A stretch of DNA of 64,000 nucleotides from contig JAQTHZ010000002.1 of NCBI GenBank assembly GCA_029433365.1, forward strand, positions 248,001 to 312,000, read 5' to 3'. The notes under the pieces are model-generated. The model searched no databases, was not told the origin of the DNA, and saw nothing but the letters and a program-made list of their open reading frames with translations. Source of the stretch: Orbaceae bacterium ESL0721 (GTDB taxonomy: Bacteria; Pseudomonadota; Gammaproteobacteria; Enterobacterales; Orbaceae). How positions within the stretch are numbered: position 1 is the first letter of the stretch; the number at the start of each line of letters is the position of its first letter. The translations under genes were made by a program, and so were the position numbers. Of the stretch, positions 1 through 8,796 are shown one piece after another.

Positions 1-1305
1 CTTGATATCCGAACTATCACGATGGGTATCTCACTACTAGACTGTATTGATAGTGATGGTGCAAAGGCGCGTGAGAAGATCTACGAGAAGATAACGCGAC
101 TTGCTAAAAATTTAGTTGATGTTGGTGAAGCGATTGCATCAGAATTTGGTATCCCTATTATTAATAAACGGATCTCCGTCACACCGATTTCGTTAATTGC
201 GGGGGCAAGTGGTGATCAAGATTATGTTGAATTTGCTAAGATTTTAGATGCGGCAGCGAAAGCGGTTGGTGTCAATTTTATTGGTGGTTTTTCAGCGTTA
301 GTCCAAAAAGGGTACCATAAGGGTGACGAGATCTTAATTAAATCTATCCCACAAGCGTTAGCACAAACTGAACGGGTCTGCGCATCGGTTAATGTAGGTT
401 CAACCCAGACTGGTATCAATATGGATGCTGTAAAACAGATGGGGCAGATTATTAAAGAGGCAGCAGAGCTAACCGCCGATAATAGTAGCATGGCGTGTGC
501 TAAGTTGGTGGTATTTGCCAATGCGGTTGAAGATAATCCGTTTATGGCGGGTGCATTCCATGGTGTGGGTGAAGCTGATTGTGTGATTAATGTCGGTGTT
601 AGTGGACCGGGTGTTGTAAAACGGGCGTTAGAGAAGGTGAAGGGTGAACCTTTTGATATCGTAGCTGAGACCGTTAAAAAGACCGCATTTAAGATTACCC
701 GCATGGGGCAGTTAGTCGGTAAAGAGGCTTCTGAACGGCTAGGGGTGAAATTTGGTATTGTTGATCTCTCCCTCGCACCAACGCCGGCTATTGGGGATTC
801 GGTCGCCCATATTTTAGAGGAGATGGGGTTAGAAGTTGTCGGTACCCATGGCACAACAGCAGCATTAGCATTATTAAATGATGCTGTGAAGAAAGGGGGC
901 GTGATGGCGTGTGGACATGTTGGTGGACTTAGTGGCGCTTTTATTCCTGTCTCGGAAGATGCCGGCATGATTGATGCGGTAAATTGCGGTGCCCTCAACC
1001 TTGAAAAGCTAGAGGCGATGACCTGTGTCTGCTCAGTTGGTTTAGATATGGTTGCCATTCCGGGCGACACCCCTGCAGAGACGATTTCAGCCATTATTGC
1101 TGATGAAGCCGCAATTGGTGTAATTAATCATAAGACAACTGCGGTGCGTATCATTCCAGCAGTTGGGATGACCGTCGGCGATAATATTGAGTTTGGTGGG
1201 CTATTGGGTCATGCACCTATTATGCAGGTTAATCGGTTTAGCTCTTTCGATTTTATTCAACGCGGTGGGCGTATCCCTGCACCAATTCACTCTTTTAAAA
1301 ATTGA
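1..1305 (+). CDS. DUF711/UPF0210 (PFL) family protein, 5' end cut by window
   Basis: The reading frame is open from base 1 (residues LDIRTIT precede the first ATG at 22), so the true start lies outside the window and about 430 C-terminal residues are visible. The sequence closely follows the UPF0210/DUF711 family: the segments [31 protein letters not shown] and the C-terminus [13 protein letters not shown] are diagnostic. Members are about 450 residues long and soluble, and no enzymatic role is established. In many bacteria a small ACT-domain protein gene lies just upstream, which cannot be checked here. A weak stem-loop follows the stop codon. Confidence 0.93.
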   Translation, partial: LDIRTITMGISLLDCIDSDGAKAREKIYEKITRLAKNLVDVGEAIASEFGIPIINKRISVTPISLIAGASGDQDYVEFAKILDAAAKAVGVNFIGGFSALVQKGYHKGDEILIKSIPQALAQTERVCASVNVGSTQTGINMDAVKQMGQIIKEAAELTADNSSMACAKLVVFANAVEDNPFMAGAFHGVGEADCVINVGVSGPGVVKRALEKVKGEPFDIVAETVKKTAFKITRMGQLVGKEASERLGVKFGIVDLSLAPTPAIGDSVAHILEEMGLEVVGTHGTTAALALLNDAVKKGGVMACGHVGGLSGAFIPVSEDAGMIDAVNCGALNLEKLEAMTCVCSVGLDMVAIPGDTPAETISAIIADEAAIGVINHKTTAVRIIPAVGMTVGDNIEFGGLLGHAPIMQVNRFSSFDFIQRGGRIPAPIHSFKN

Positions 1306-1315
1306 TTTGATCAGA

Positions 1316-1339
1316 TACCGTTGATATGAATCGACGGTA
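1316..1339 (+). terminator. Stem-loop after DUF711 gene
   Basis: TACCGT pairs with ACGGTA, with a G-T pair and GAT/ATC extending the stem around an ATGA loop. There is only a weak T-rich tail, so it may be a poor rho-independent terminator or simply 3' mRNA protection. Confidence 0.4.
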
Positions 1340-1403
1340 ATTTATTGTCACATTTGACTGTTATCTATCTGTTATTGAGTGCTATTTATTTTTTAAATAG
1401 CCT

Positions 1404-1545
1404 CAACCCTAAAACATTAACCCTAAAAACATTAACTCTAAAACACTTCCCCTAAAAGAAAATCCTAAAATAAAGTCCTAAAATATTTTTTAAACGTTCA
1501 TCTTTAAACATTTATCTCTAAACATTCGTTTTAAAACAGTCATCA
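1404..1545 (+). repeat. Degenerate tandem repeat related to CCCTAAAACATT
   Basis: About nine imperfect units of 13-17 bp. The first is CAACCCTAAAACATT (1404-1418), which matches 15 of 16 bases of the unit of the large array at 38165. It is followed by AACCCTAAAAACATT and then progressively decayed units. The tract fills most of the 374-bp spacer between the DUF711 gene and gmhA, and no gene is seen in that spacer. It looks like an old, diverged version of the 34-copy array. Confidence 0.75.
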
Positions 1546-1679
1546 TAAAACCGGATAATCACCCTCATTTAATCAATCTATTTTGGCTAACTTTATTGTT
1601 TGCAACTCATTATAAAGTGATTAAACTACCTGATAGTTGATTTTAAGATTAATCTATTAATAAAAAGTAGGAAAAACCG

Positions 1680-2261
1680 ATGTATAGAGATGAGATTCGA
1701 GATGAGTTAAACCAAGCGCGTGATCTGTTAACTAAATTTATTGAAGACGAGCAAAATTTAGCGCAAATTAATGATGCAGCGCTGTTAATTGCTAACTCCT
1801 TTAAACAGGGGGGTAAAGTGCTCTCGTGTGGTAATGGGGGATCACACTGTGATGCGATGCATTTTGCTGAGGAGTTGACGGGGCGATATCGTAATAATCG
1901 ACCAGCTTATCCGGCTATTGCTATCTCGGATGTGAGTCATATCTCCTGTGTGGGTAACGATTTTGGTTTTAATGATATCTTCTCTCGCTATATTGAGGGG
2001 GTTGGGCAGCGTGGGGATGTGCTTTTAGGTATCTCAACCTCTGGTAATTCGGCAAATATTTTAAAAGCGATTGCAGCAGCAAAGCAGAAGGGGATGAAGG
2101 TCATCACTTTAACGGGTAAAGATGGCGGTAAAATGGATGGTCTGGCTGATGTCGATATTCGTGTTCCCCATTTTGGTTATGCTGACAGGGTGCAGGAGAT
2201 TCATATTAAGGTGATCCATATTTTAATTATGTTGATTGAAAAAGAGATGGCGAAGGTTTAA
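1680..2261 (+). CDS. gmhA: Sedoheptulose 7-phosphate isomerase GmhA
   Basis: Converts sedoheptulose 7-phosphate to D-glycero-D-manno-heptose 7-phosphate, the first step towards ADP-heptose for the LPS inner core; cytosolic. At 193 residues it has the normal length. The SIS-domain phosphate-binding segments [16 protein letters not shown] (about residues 51-66) and [10 protein letters not shown] (about 118-127) are present. The zinc/catalytic region H-x2-A-x-H-x3-E and the C-terminal QEIHIKVIH also fit the family. The ATG has an AGTAGG ribosome-binding site. The gene stands alone and is followed by a strong terminator. Confidence 0.97.
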   Translation: MYRDEIRDELNQARDLLTKFIEDEQNLAQINDAALLIANSFKQGGKVLSCGNGGSHCDAMHFAEELTGRYRNNRPAYPAIAISDVSHISCVGNDFGFNDIFSRYIEGVGQRGDVLLGISTSGNSANILKAIAAAKQKGMKVITLTGKDGGKMDGLADVDIRVPHFGYADRVQEIHIKVIHILIMLIEKEMAKV

Positions 2262-2296
2262 CTTTTCACGCATTTATAGTGATCACTTTTGTATTG

Positions 2297-2322
2297 AGCA
2301 GTAACATTGTTACTGCTTTTTT
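2297..2322 (+). terminator. Rho-independent terminator of gmhA
   Basis: AGCAGTAAC and GTTACTGCT form a perfect 9-bp stem with an ATT loop, followed by a T run. Confidence 0.9.
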
Positions 2323-2360
2323 GTCTCTACTCGTTTAAAAAGAGATCTTAAATCATTAAT

Positions 2361-2385
2361 AAAAAAGGCACCGCAGTGCCTTTTA
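2361..2385 (-). terminator. Rho-independent terminator of the first porin gene
   Basis: On the minus strand GGCAC-TGCG-GTGCC is followed by six Ts. It lies 26 bases past the porin stop codon. Confidence 0.88.
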
Positions 2386-2411
2386 TTACTATTCTAACTG
2401 ATTCTAAATAA

Positions 2412-3530
2412 TTAGAACTGATAGATTAGACCAAGTGCAACAGTATCTTTTGTTGTTGCATTGATTTGTGAACGGTTATAGTTTTCGCCACTATATAGAG
2501 TATGACGTGCACCGATATCATCTTTATCTAACAAGTTGATCTTATAATCTAAAATACCTTGAAGGTTTTTGTTGAAGTCATAAGTTAAACCTACATCAAC
2601 ATATTTAACAAGGTAGTCACCTTTAGTGCCAGCAACGCCAGATAGACTTTCAGCATCTTTCGCTTTATGTTGGATATAACCTAAAGATGGTGTTAAACGA
2701 CCCACTTCAAAGTCGAAGCCGTATTGAGCAACAATTTCAACACCTTTAGTTTTAAGATCATCACCAGATTTCCAACCTTCACTCTGTTTACCTTGGATAT
2801 ATAGTGCCGCTAAATAGATGTTGTAGTTATCATATTTAACACCAGCAGACCACGCTTTAGCATCGTAATGCCCACCACTTTGGGTATAACCGGCACCAAC
2901 AGATAGTCCTGTATCTAGTACATCCCAATCAACAACTGAACCCCAAGCTTCATTGCTGTTATGGCCATCTTTTCGGTCATTTGCATTTTGATTTGAGCTG
3001 TTATCGCCGTTGTCAGCATACTGTAATGCAAAACGTAGGCCATCAACTAAACCAAAGAAGTCACTATTTCGGTAAGTGGCAACAGCTTTAGTACGTGCAG
3101 ATAGCGCATAGTAATCATTGTTTGATGCATCACCACCAAATTCAGGTAGAACATCGGTATAAGAGGTTAATGTTTTTAACACGCCATCGTTACGACCATA
3201 GTCGAATGAACCAAATGAACCAAAATTTAAACCAGCAAATGCGTAACGGGTTTCGTTATCAGCATCGTGTCCAGTAAAGATCTCATATTCAAAACGGCCA
3301 TAACCAGTTAGGCTATCGGTTACTTGAGTCTCACCAGAAAAACCGATACGGCCTGTGGTTCTATCACCTTCTCCAGTTTGGTTATTACGATCAGTGATAT
3401 AGTTTAAGGCATAAACACGACCGTTAAGATCTAATTTATTGCCATCTTTATTCCATACTTCAATAGATGCAGATGCGCTACCAGCAACTAAAAGTGCAGG
3501 AATAGCGATTGCTAAAAGATTACGTTTCAT
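2412..3530 (-). CDS. Outer-membrane porin, OmpF/OmpC type (copy 1)
   Basis: Trimeric general-diffusion porin of the outer membrane. At 372 residues it begins with a signal peptide (positively charged MKRN, hydrophobic core, cleavage after ASA about residue 22). The mature N-terminus SIEVWNKDGNKLDLNGRV is the first beta strand of enterobacterial porins. The constriction-loop motif LPEFGGD is present, and the protein ends in ALGLIYQF with the terminal Phe needed for BAM-dependent insertion. GAGGG precedes the ATG. It is clearly homologous to the two porins upstream but more diverged from them than they are from each other, both in coding sequence and in the leader. Substrate preference cannot be read from sequence. 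Confidence 0.95.
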   Translation of the reverse strand: MKRNLLAIAIPALLVAGSASASIEVWNKDGNKLDLNGRVYALNYITDRNNQTGEGDRTTGRIGFSGETQVTDSLTGYGRFEYEIFTGHDADNETRYAFAGLNFGSFGSFDYGRNDGVLKTLTSYTDVLPEFGGDASNNDYYALSARTKAVATYRNSDFFGLVDGLRFALQYADNGDNSSNQNANDRKDGHNSNEAWGSVVDWDVLDTGLSVGAGYTQSGGHYDAKAWSAGVKYDNYNIYLAALYIQGKQSEGWKSGDDLKTKGVEIVAQYGFDFEVGRLTPSLGYIQHKAKDAESLSGVAGTKGDYLVKYVDVGLTYDFNKNLQGILDYKINLLDKDDIGARHTLYSGENYNRSQINATTKDTVALGLIYQF

Positions 3531-3770
3531 TTTTTACCCTCGTTGATTTTTTATATTGACACAATGCGTTGTGCCTACGTTAATAAGTTACCGGCTGTTA
3601 ACAGTTGTTAATAAAAACCAGTAATTTATTATTCTCTACTAAAATTATGTTAATTAGGCAAAGATTAACTATTTTTATTGATCAATAAAATCGTTTTTCT
3701 TTTGAAATCTTTGTAATAAAACAGTTGGTATGTTGAATCTGATTTTACGAGGAATTAAAGAGGGGTGCAA
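3531..3770. promoter_or_regulatory. Upstream region of porin copy 1
   Basis: AT-rich spacer without a gene. It contains a perfect 18-bp palindrome (TTTTATTGATCAATAAAA, 3673-3690) and several TTAACA-like stretches. Promoter elements and OmpR sites cannot be assigned with confidence. The sequence differs from the shared leader of copies 2 and 3. Confidence 0.35.
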
Positions 3771-3771
3771 G

Positions 3772-3796
3772 AAAAAAGGCACCTAAGTGCCTTTTT
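3772..3796 (-). terminator. Rho-independent terminator of porin copy 2
   Basis: On the minus strand GGCAC-TTAG-GTGCC is followed by a run of Ts. It has the same stem as the copy 1 terminator. Confidence 0.88.
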
Positions 3797-3824
3797 GTTG
3801 TTCAGCTTTTCTAACTAAGGGTAA

Positions 3825-5009
3825 TTAGAATTGATAAATTAAACCAATACCTAACACGTCTTTAGTACCTGCTTTAGTGTTAGATTCTCGTACATTCTTA
3901 GCAGTATTGTTGTATGCTCCGTCATCATCTTTATCAAGTAAATTGAATTTATATTCAACGATAGCACTAATATTTTTATTAAATTCATAAGTAGCGCCTA
4001 AAGAGACATACTTAGTTAAATAAGAACTGCCACTAGCTTCAGGATCCTCATCTTTGACTTTATGTTGAACATAAGCTAAAGATGGAATTATACGACCAAC
4101 TTCAAGATCAATACCGTATTGAGCAACAAGTTCAATACCTTTAATTTTTAGATCGCTAATAGAATCAATTTTGCCTTCTTCAACATCAAAGTAAAGACCA
4201 TCTTTTAATTTACTTTGGAAATAGTTAGCCGCTAAATATAAGTTATAGTTATCATACTTAAGACCTGCTGCCCAAGTACTGATTTTACCTGGTTTTCCGC
4301 TTGTACTTTCTTCAAGAACAATATTTTTGCTTTTCTTGCCAGTTGATTGAGCATAACCAGCACCAGCTGTTAAGCCTGTGTCGAAGATATTCCATTGAAC
4401 TGTTGCACCAAATGCTTCACGACTTTTGCCAATGTTAAAAGATTGGTTTGTTGTATCAAAAGAGTGGTCACCAGATAATGAGTTATCGCCATCATCTGCA
4501 TACTGTAATGCAAAGCTAACATCATCAGTTAAACCAAAAAAGTTATTATTACGGTAAGTTAATACAGCTTTAGTACGTGCTGATAAAACATTCCAATCAT
4601 TGTTAGCAGCATCGCCACCAAATTCTGGTAATACGTCAGTATAAGCAGTAATTGCTTTTAAGACACCGTCGTTACGACCATAATCGATTGAACCAAAGTC
4701 ACCAAAATTTAAACCAGCAAATGCATAACGAGTTTCGTTATCGGCATTATCACCAGTAAAGGTCTCATACTCAAAACGGCCATAACCTGTAAAGCCTTCA
4801 GCGATTTGGGTATTACCAGTAAAACCGATACGGCCATTACTTCTATCACCTTCACCTACTTGATTACGATCAGTAATATGGTTCATCGCTTTAACACGAC
4901 CATTTACTTCAAGTTTGTTACCATCTTTGTTCCAAACTTCGATAGATGCATTAGCTGCACCAGCAACTAAAAGCGCAGGAATTGCGACTGCTAATAGTGT
5001 ACGTTTCAT
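3825..5009 (-). CDS. Outer-membrane porin, OmpF/OmpC type (copy 2)
   Basis: Porin of 394 residues with signal peptide MKRTLLAVAIPALLVAGAANA, mature start SIEVWNKDGNKLEVNGRV, constriction motif LPEFGGD and terminal IYQF. The first 150 residues are almost identical to copy 3. Differences cluster in the regions expected to form surface loops, for example around residues 180-200, 225-245 and 262-285. This pattern suggests tandem duplication followed by loop diversification or recombination. TAGGGG precedes the ATG. The gene lies in the porin position of the E. coli ompF-asnS-pncB-pepN order. Confidence 0.95.
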   Translation of the reverse strand: MKRTLLAVAIPALLVAGAANASIEVWNKDGNKLEVNGRVKAMNHITDRNQVGEGDRSNGRIGFTGNTQIAEGFTGYGRFEYETFTGDNADNETRYAFAGLNFGDFGSIDYGRNDGVLKAITAYTDVLPEFGGDAANNDWNVLSARTKAVLTYRNNNFFGLTDDVSFALQYADDGDNSLSGDHSFDTTNQSFNIGKSREAFGATVQWNIFDTGLTAGAGYAQSTGKKSKNIVLEESTSGKPGKISTWAAGLKYDNYNLYLAANYFQSKLKDGLYFDVEEGKIDSISDLKIKGIELVAQYGIDLEVGRIIPSLAYVQHKVKDEDPEASGSSYLTKYVSLGATYEFNKNISAIVEYKFNLLDKDDDGAYNNTAKNVRESNTKAGTKDVLGIGLIYQF

Positions 5010-5330
5010 TTATTTTCCCCTAAGGTATTGTAGTTAAAAAGGCATTTATCACTAACTGCCTATATTTCATGGAACCACTTTTTATATAACTACTGTCTAG
5101 TTTTAGACCAAATCAGTTTATAAAAAATTGTTCATATGTTAAATAAACTTATTATTTGAATAAGTTTTCAAAGGTTTGTTGATTATCTATAAAAATATTT
5201 TAAAAGCAAGTGAACTTTTTTTAAAACTTATTGTCTAACGTGAAACAGTGTTTATTTGAATGTTATTTAATCTTATTGTTTCGTAATCTTTACAAATAAA
5301 TGTTGAAATTATCAATAAACATAAAAAAAT
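5010..5330 (-). promoter_or_regulatory. Upstream and leader region of porin copy 2 (duplicated block)
   Basis: The block is nearly identical to 6562-6875, so the duplication that made copies 2 and 3 included the promoter. A possible promoter on the minus strand is TTGGTC, a 17-base gap, then TATATA (about 5074-5102). In the presumed leader, AGGCA and TGCCT (5040-5061) can form a short hairpin followed by Ts, and this is kept in both copies. No OmpR site is assigned. Confidence 0.45.
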
Positions 5331-5372
5331 ACACTCTTGATATTATCGGCAATTAAATGCCATCAAGAGTGT
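5331..5372 (-). terminator. Terminator of porin copy 3
   Basis: ACACTCTTGAT and ATCAAGAGTGT form an 11-bp outer stem with an inner GGCA/TGCC stem. The minus strand continues into a T-rich run. Confidence 0.85.
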
Positions 5373-5400
5373 ATGATTTATAATTTACTGATTAGTATTA

Positions 5401-6561
5401 TTAGAATTGGTAGATTAAACCAATACCTAACACGTCTTTAGTACCTGCTTTACCTGATGTTGCATCATTAGATACATTATTCCATGCACCGTCATCATCC
5501 TTATCAAGTAAGTTGAATTTGTATTCAACGATAGCGCTAATGTTTTTATTAAATTCATAAGTAGCACCTAAAGAGACATATTTAGCTAAATATGGGTGTT
5601 CATTATCTCCATCACTATCTTTTACTTTATGTTGAACATAAGCTAAAGATGGTGTTATACGACCAATATCTAAGTCGATAACATATTGCGCAACAAGTTC
5701 AATACCTTTAACTTTTTCATCGAAATAGTCACGCGGTTGACCACTCTCATTAGAAGCCTCATCATTAAATTTAGTTTGGAAGTAGTTAGCAGCTAAATAT
5801 AAGTTATAATTACTATATTTAAGACCTGCTGCCCAAGTTGTAATTTTACCTACGTCACTGCTAGTATTGATAGCAGGTTTACTATGGTCAGAAGTCTGTG
5901 CATATCCGGCACCAGCAGTTAAACCAGTATCAAAAATATTCCATTGAACGACGGCACCAAAAGCTTCACGGCTATCACCTTTTCGAATAAGATCATCATT
6001 TACTCTATCTACGTAGTTACCATTTGACCCTGCATTATCACCATTATCCGCATACTGTAATGCAAAGCTCACATCATCAGTTAAACCAAAAAAGTTATTG
6101 TTACGGTAAGTTAACACTGCTTTAGTACGTGAAGATAATACATTCCAATCATTGTTGGCAGCATCACCGCCAAATTCAGGTAATACGTCAGTATAAGCTG
6201 TGATTGCTTTTAAGACACCGTCGTTACGACCATAGTCGATTGAACCAAAATCACCAAAGTTTAAACCAGCAAATGCATAACGGGTTTCATTATCGGCATT
6301 ATCACCAGTATGAGTCTCATATTCAAAACGGCCATAACCTGTAAAGCCTTCAGCGATCTGTGTATTACCCGTAAAACCGATACGGCCATTACTTCTATCA
6401 CCTTCTTTTACTTGGTTACGATCAGTGATGTGGTTCATCGCTTTAACACGACCATTTACTTCAAGTTTATTACCGTCTCTATTCCAAACTTCGATAGATG
6501 CATTAGCCGCACCAGCAACTAAAAGCGCAGGAATTGCGACTGCTAATAGTGTACGTTTCAT
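5401..6561 (-). CDS. Outer-membrane porin, OmpF/OmpC type (copy 3)
   Basis: Porin of 386 residues with the same signal peptide and N-terminal strands as copy 2, the LPEFGGD constriction-loop motif and terminal IYQF. It differs from copy 2 mainly in the presumed extracellular loops (around residues 178-195, 225-242 and 262-280), where length and charge change while the beta strands are conserved. TAGGGG precedes the ATG. Its terminator stem resembles that of the neighbouring pseudogene, which supports a common tandem origin. Confidence 0.95.
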   Translation of the reverse strand: MKRTLLAVAIPALLVAGAANASIEVWNRDGNKLEVNGRVKAMNHITDRNQVKEGDRSNGRIGFTGNTQIAEGFTGYGRFEYETHTGDNADNETRYAFAGLNFGDFGSIDYGRNDGVLKAITAYTDVLPEFGGDAANNDWNVLSSRTKAVLTYRNNNFFGLTDDVSFALQYADNGDNAGSNGNYVDRVNDDLIRKGDSREAFGAVVQWNIFDTGLTAGAGYAQTSDHSKPAINTSSDVGKITTWAAGLKYSNYNLYLAANYFQTKFNDEASNESGQPRDYFDEKVKGIELVAQYVIDLDIGRITPSLAYVQHKVKDSDGDNEHPYLAKYVSLGATYEFNKNISAIVEYKFNLLDKDDDGAWNNVSNDATSGKAGTKDVLGIGLIYQF

Positions 6562-6875
6562 TTATTTTCCCCTAAGGTATTGTAGTTAAAAGGCACTTAT
6601 CACTAACTGCCTATATTTCATGGAACCATATTTTATATAACTACTATTTAGTTTTAGACCAAATCAGTTTATAAAAAATTGTTCATGCGTTAAATCAACT
6701 TATTAAGTAAATGAATTTTCGATGATTTTTAAATTATCTATAAAATTTTTCTAAAAGCAAGTGAACTTTATTCAAAATTTATTGTCAAAGTTTAAACAAT
6801 GTCTATTTGAATATAATTTAATCTTATTGTTTCATTTTCTTTACAGAAAAATGCGAAAGTTATCAATAAAAAAAA
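6562..6875 (-). promoter_or_regulatory. Upstream region of porin copy 3 (duplicate of 5010-5330)
   Basis: Near-identical to the upstream block of copy 2, including the conserved leader hairpin arms (6591-6595 and 6608-6612). No other gene is seen in this stretch. Confidence 0.45.
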
Positions 6876-6919
6876 TACATCCTTGATTTTATTGGCAATT
6901 AATTGCCATCAAGGATGTA
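6876..6919 (-). terminator. Terminator-like hairpin of the porin pseudogene
   Basis: TACATCCTTGAT/ATCAAGGATGTA encloses the perfect palindrome GGCAATTAATTGCC, followed on the minus strand by Ts. It has the same architecture as the terminator of copy 3, so the pseudogene kept its 3' signal. Confidence 0.8.
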
Positions 6920-6947
6920 TCACGTTTTAATTTGTTATTGTGTATGA

Positions 6948-7194
6948 CTAGAATTGATAAATTAAACCAACTCCTAAGACATCTTTTATATTTCTGATGA
7001 ACATAAGCTAAAGATGGCGTTAAACGACCATATCCAGTAAAACCGATACGGCCATTACTTTTATCATCTTCACATACTTGATTGCGATCGGTAATGTGGT
7101 TCATCGCTTTTACACGACCATTTACTTCAAGTTTATTACCATTTTGGTTCCAAACTTTGATAGATTCATTAGCTGCACCAGCAATTAAAAGTGC
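6948..7194 (-). pseudogene. Porin remnant (fourth copy, internally deleted)
   Basis: Read on the minus strand, the fragment encodes ALLIAGAANESIKVWN, then NGNKLEVNGRVKAMNHITD and GRIGFTGYGR, then jumps to LTPSLAYVHQK. After a frame change it reads KDVLGVGLIYQF and stops. Compared with copies 2 and 3 it has lost the start codon and most of the signal peptide, and it carries at least three internal deletions (about 300 codons). One deletion joins two GFTG repeats and another joins two GR positions, consistent with slippage or recombination at short repeats. It cannot make a porin. Confidence 0.9.
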
Positions 7195-7217
7195 TGATTA
7201 TTATATAATCAGCACTT
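7189..7217 (-). terminator. Terminator of asnS
   Basis: AAGTGCTGATTA and TAATCAGCACTT form a 12-bp perfect stem with a 5-base loop, 65 bases after the asnS stop. Its distal arm merges with the truncated end of the porin remnant. Confidence 0.75.
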
Positions 7218-7281
7218 GATCAAACTTTACTCTTATGTTTTTCTTGAAAAAAGTTGTGACAGGTTATTTATAGAGGAGAGG

Positions 7282-8685
7282 TTAAAAATTTGCATTCCGT
7301 GGTGTTCTTGGGAATGGAATTACATCTCTTACATTTTGTACCCCAGTTACATAGACGATTAACCGTTCAAAACCGAGACCAAAACCAGAGTGTGGAACTG
7401 TACCATAGCGGCGTAAATCGCGATACCACCAGTAGTCCTCTTTATTGAGTCCCATCTCTTCCATACGTTTATCTAACATCTCTAAACGCTCTTCACGTTG
7501 TGAACCGCCAATAATTTCACCAATACCTGGCGCTAATACATCCATAGCAGCTACAGTTTTACCGTCGTCATTCATCCGCATATAAAAGGCTTTTATATCT
7601 TTAGGATAGTTTTTAACTACAACTGGCGCTTTAAAGTGTTGTTCTGCTAAATAGCGTTCATGTTCGGATGCTAAATCGATTCCCCAACTGACAGGATTTT
7701 CAAATTTTACATCGCAATTTTCTAAGATTTTGATTGCATCGGTGTAGTCAATCTGTACAAAGTCGGTATTGATGAAATTTTCTAATCGGGTAATTGCTTC
7801 TGGATCTACATGTTTTGCAAAAAATTGCATATCATCAGCACGTTTTTCTAGAACGGTTTTAAAGACGTACTTAAGCATATCCTCTGCCAGTTTTGCATTA
7901 TCATTTAGATCGGCAAATGCAACTTCAGGTTCCATCATCCAAAATTCAGCTAAATGTCTGGTTGTATTTGAATTTTCAGCCCGGAAAGTTGGACCAAAAG
8001 TGTAGACTTTTGAGAGCGCACAGGCGTAAGTTTCAGCGTTTAACTGACCAGAAACCGTAAGAAAAGCCTCTTTACCAAAAAAATCTTGATCAAAATCAAC
8101 TTTGCCATCGGTAGATTTAGGTAGATTCAGGAGATCTAATGTTGAGACACGGAACATCTCCCCAGCACCTTCAGTATCTGAAGCGGTTATGATTGGTGTA
8201 GAGAGCCAGAAGAAGCCGCGATCATCAAAAAATTGGTGAATGGCTTGGGCAAGTGTATGGCGTACTCGTGTAATTGCGCCGACAATATTTGTTCTGGCGC
8301 GAAGATGCGCCACTTCACGTAGATACTCAATTGAGTGACGTTTAGCTGCCATCGGGTAGGTTTCTGGATCATCAACAAAACCATAAACTTCAACTTGGGT
8401 AGCTTGTAGTTCGAACTGTTGACCTTGTCCAACTGATTCAACCACTTTACCAGTAACCTTAACTGAACAGCCTGCGGTTAAACGAAGAATCTCTTTTTCA
8501 TAGTTAGGGATATTTTTATCAATTACAGCTTGGACTGAATCAAAGCAGGAGCCATCATAGATAGCGAGAAATGAGATTCCCGCTTTTGAGTCGCGTCGAG
8601 TTCTCACCCAACCTTGCACAGTGACAGTACTGCCAATAGCAATTTTACCTTGTAGGAGATCGACAATTGGTGCGATTAAAGTCAT
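7282..8685 (-). CDS. asnS: Asparaginyl-tRNA synthetase
   Basis: Charges tRNA-Asn with asparagine using ATP; cytosolic class IIb synthetase. At 467 residues it has the E. coli length. An N-terminal OB-fold anticodon-binding domain ([18 protein letters not shown], about residues 23-40) precedes the catalytic core. Motif 2 lies in [21 protein letters not shown] (about 235-255) and motif 3 in [12 protein letters not shown] (about 437-448). The gene follows pncB on the same strand with a spacing of 111 bases, as in E. coli. Confidence 0.98.
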   Translation of the reverse strand: MTLIAPIVDLLQGKIAIGSTVTVQGWVRTRRDSKAGISFLAIYDGSCFDSVQAVIDKNIPNYEKEILRLTAGCSVKVTGKVVESVGQGQQFELQATQVEVYGFVDDPETYPMAAKRHSIEYLREVAHLRARTNIVGAITRVRHTLAQAIHQFFDDRGFFWLSTPIITASDTEGAGEMFRVSTLDLLNLPKSTDGKVDFDQDFFGKEAFLTVSGQLNAETYACALSKVYTFGPTFRAENSNTTRHLAEFWMMEPEVAFADLNDNAKLAEDMLKYVFKTVLEKRADDMQFFAKHVDPEAITRLENFINTDFVQIDYTDAIKILENCDVKFENPVSWGIDLASEHERYLAEQHFKAPVVVKNYPKDIKAFYMRMNDDGKTVAAMDVLAPGIGEIIGGSQREERLEMLDKRMEEMGLNKEDYWWYRDLRRYGTVPHSGFGLGFERLIVYVTGVQNVRDVIPFPRTPRNANF

Positions 8686-8796
8686 GTTTACATTTCCATC
8701 TTTTCATTAGTTAATTGGTTTTACGCTTCCACCTACAGCTATGAGTAGGCCTCTTTTATTTTTGTTTAAGTACACTGTTATCTTTTATCTGTTTTT

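Noticed and set aside
222-1094. Long minus-strand open frame of 290 codons inside the DUF711 gene
   Set aside because: It is the complementary frame of a strongly conserved protein, with low-complexity Ser/Ala/Thr-rich translation and no ribosome-binding site.
6310-6522. Plus-strand open frame inside porin copy 3
   Set aside because: It is antisense to the conserved signal peptide and first strands of the porin, with no start signal.
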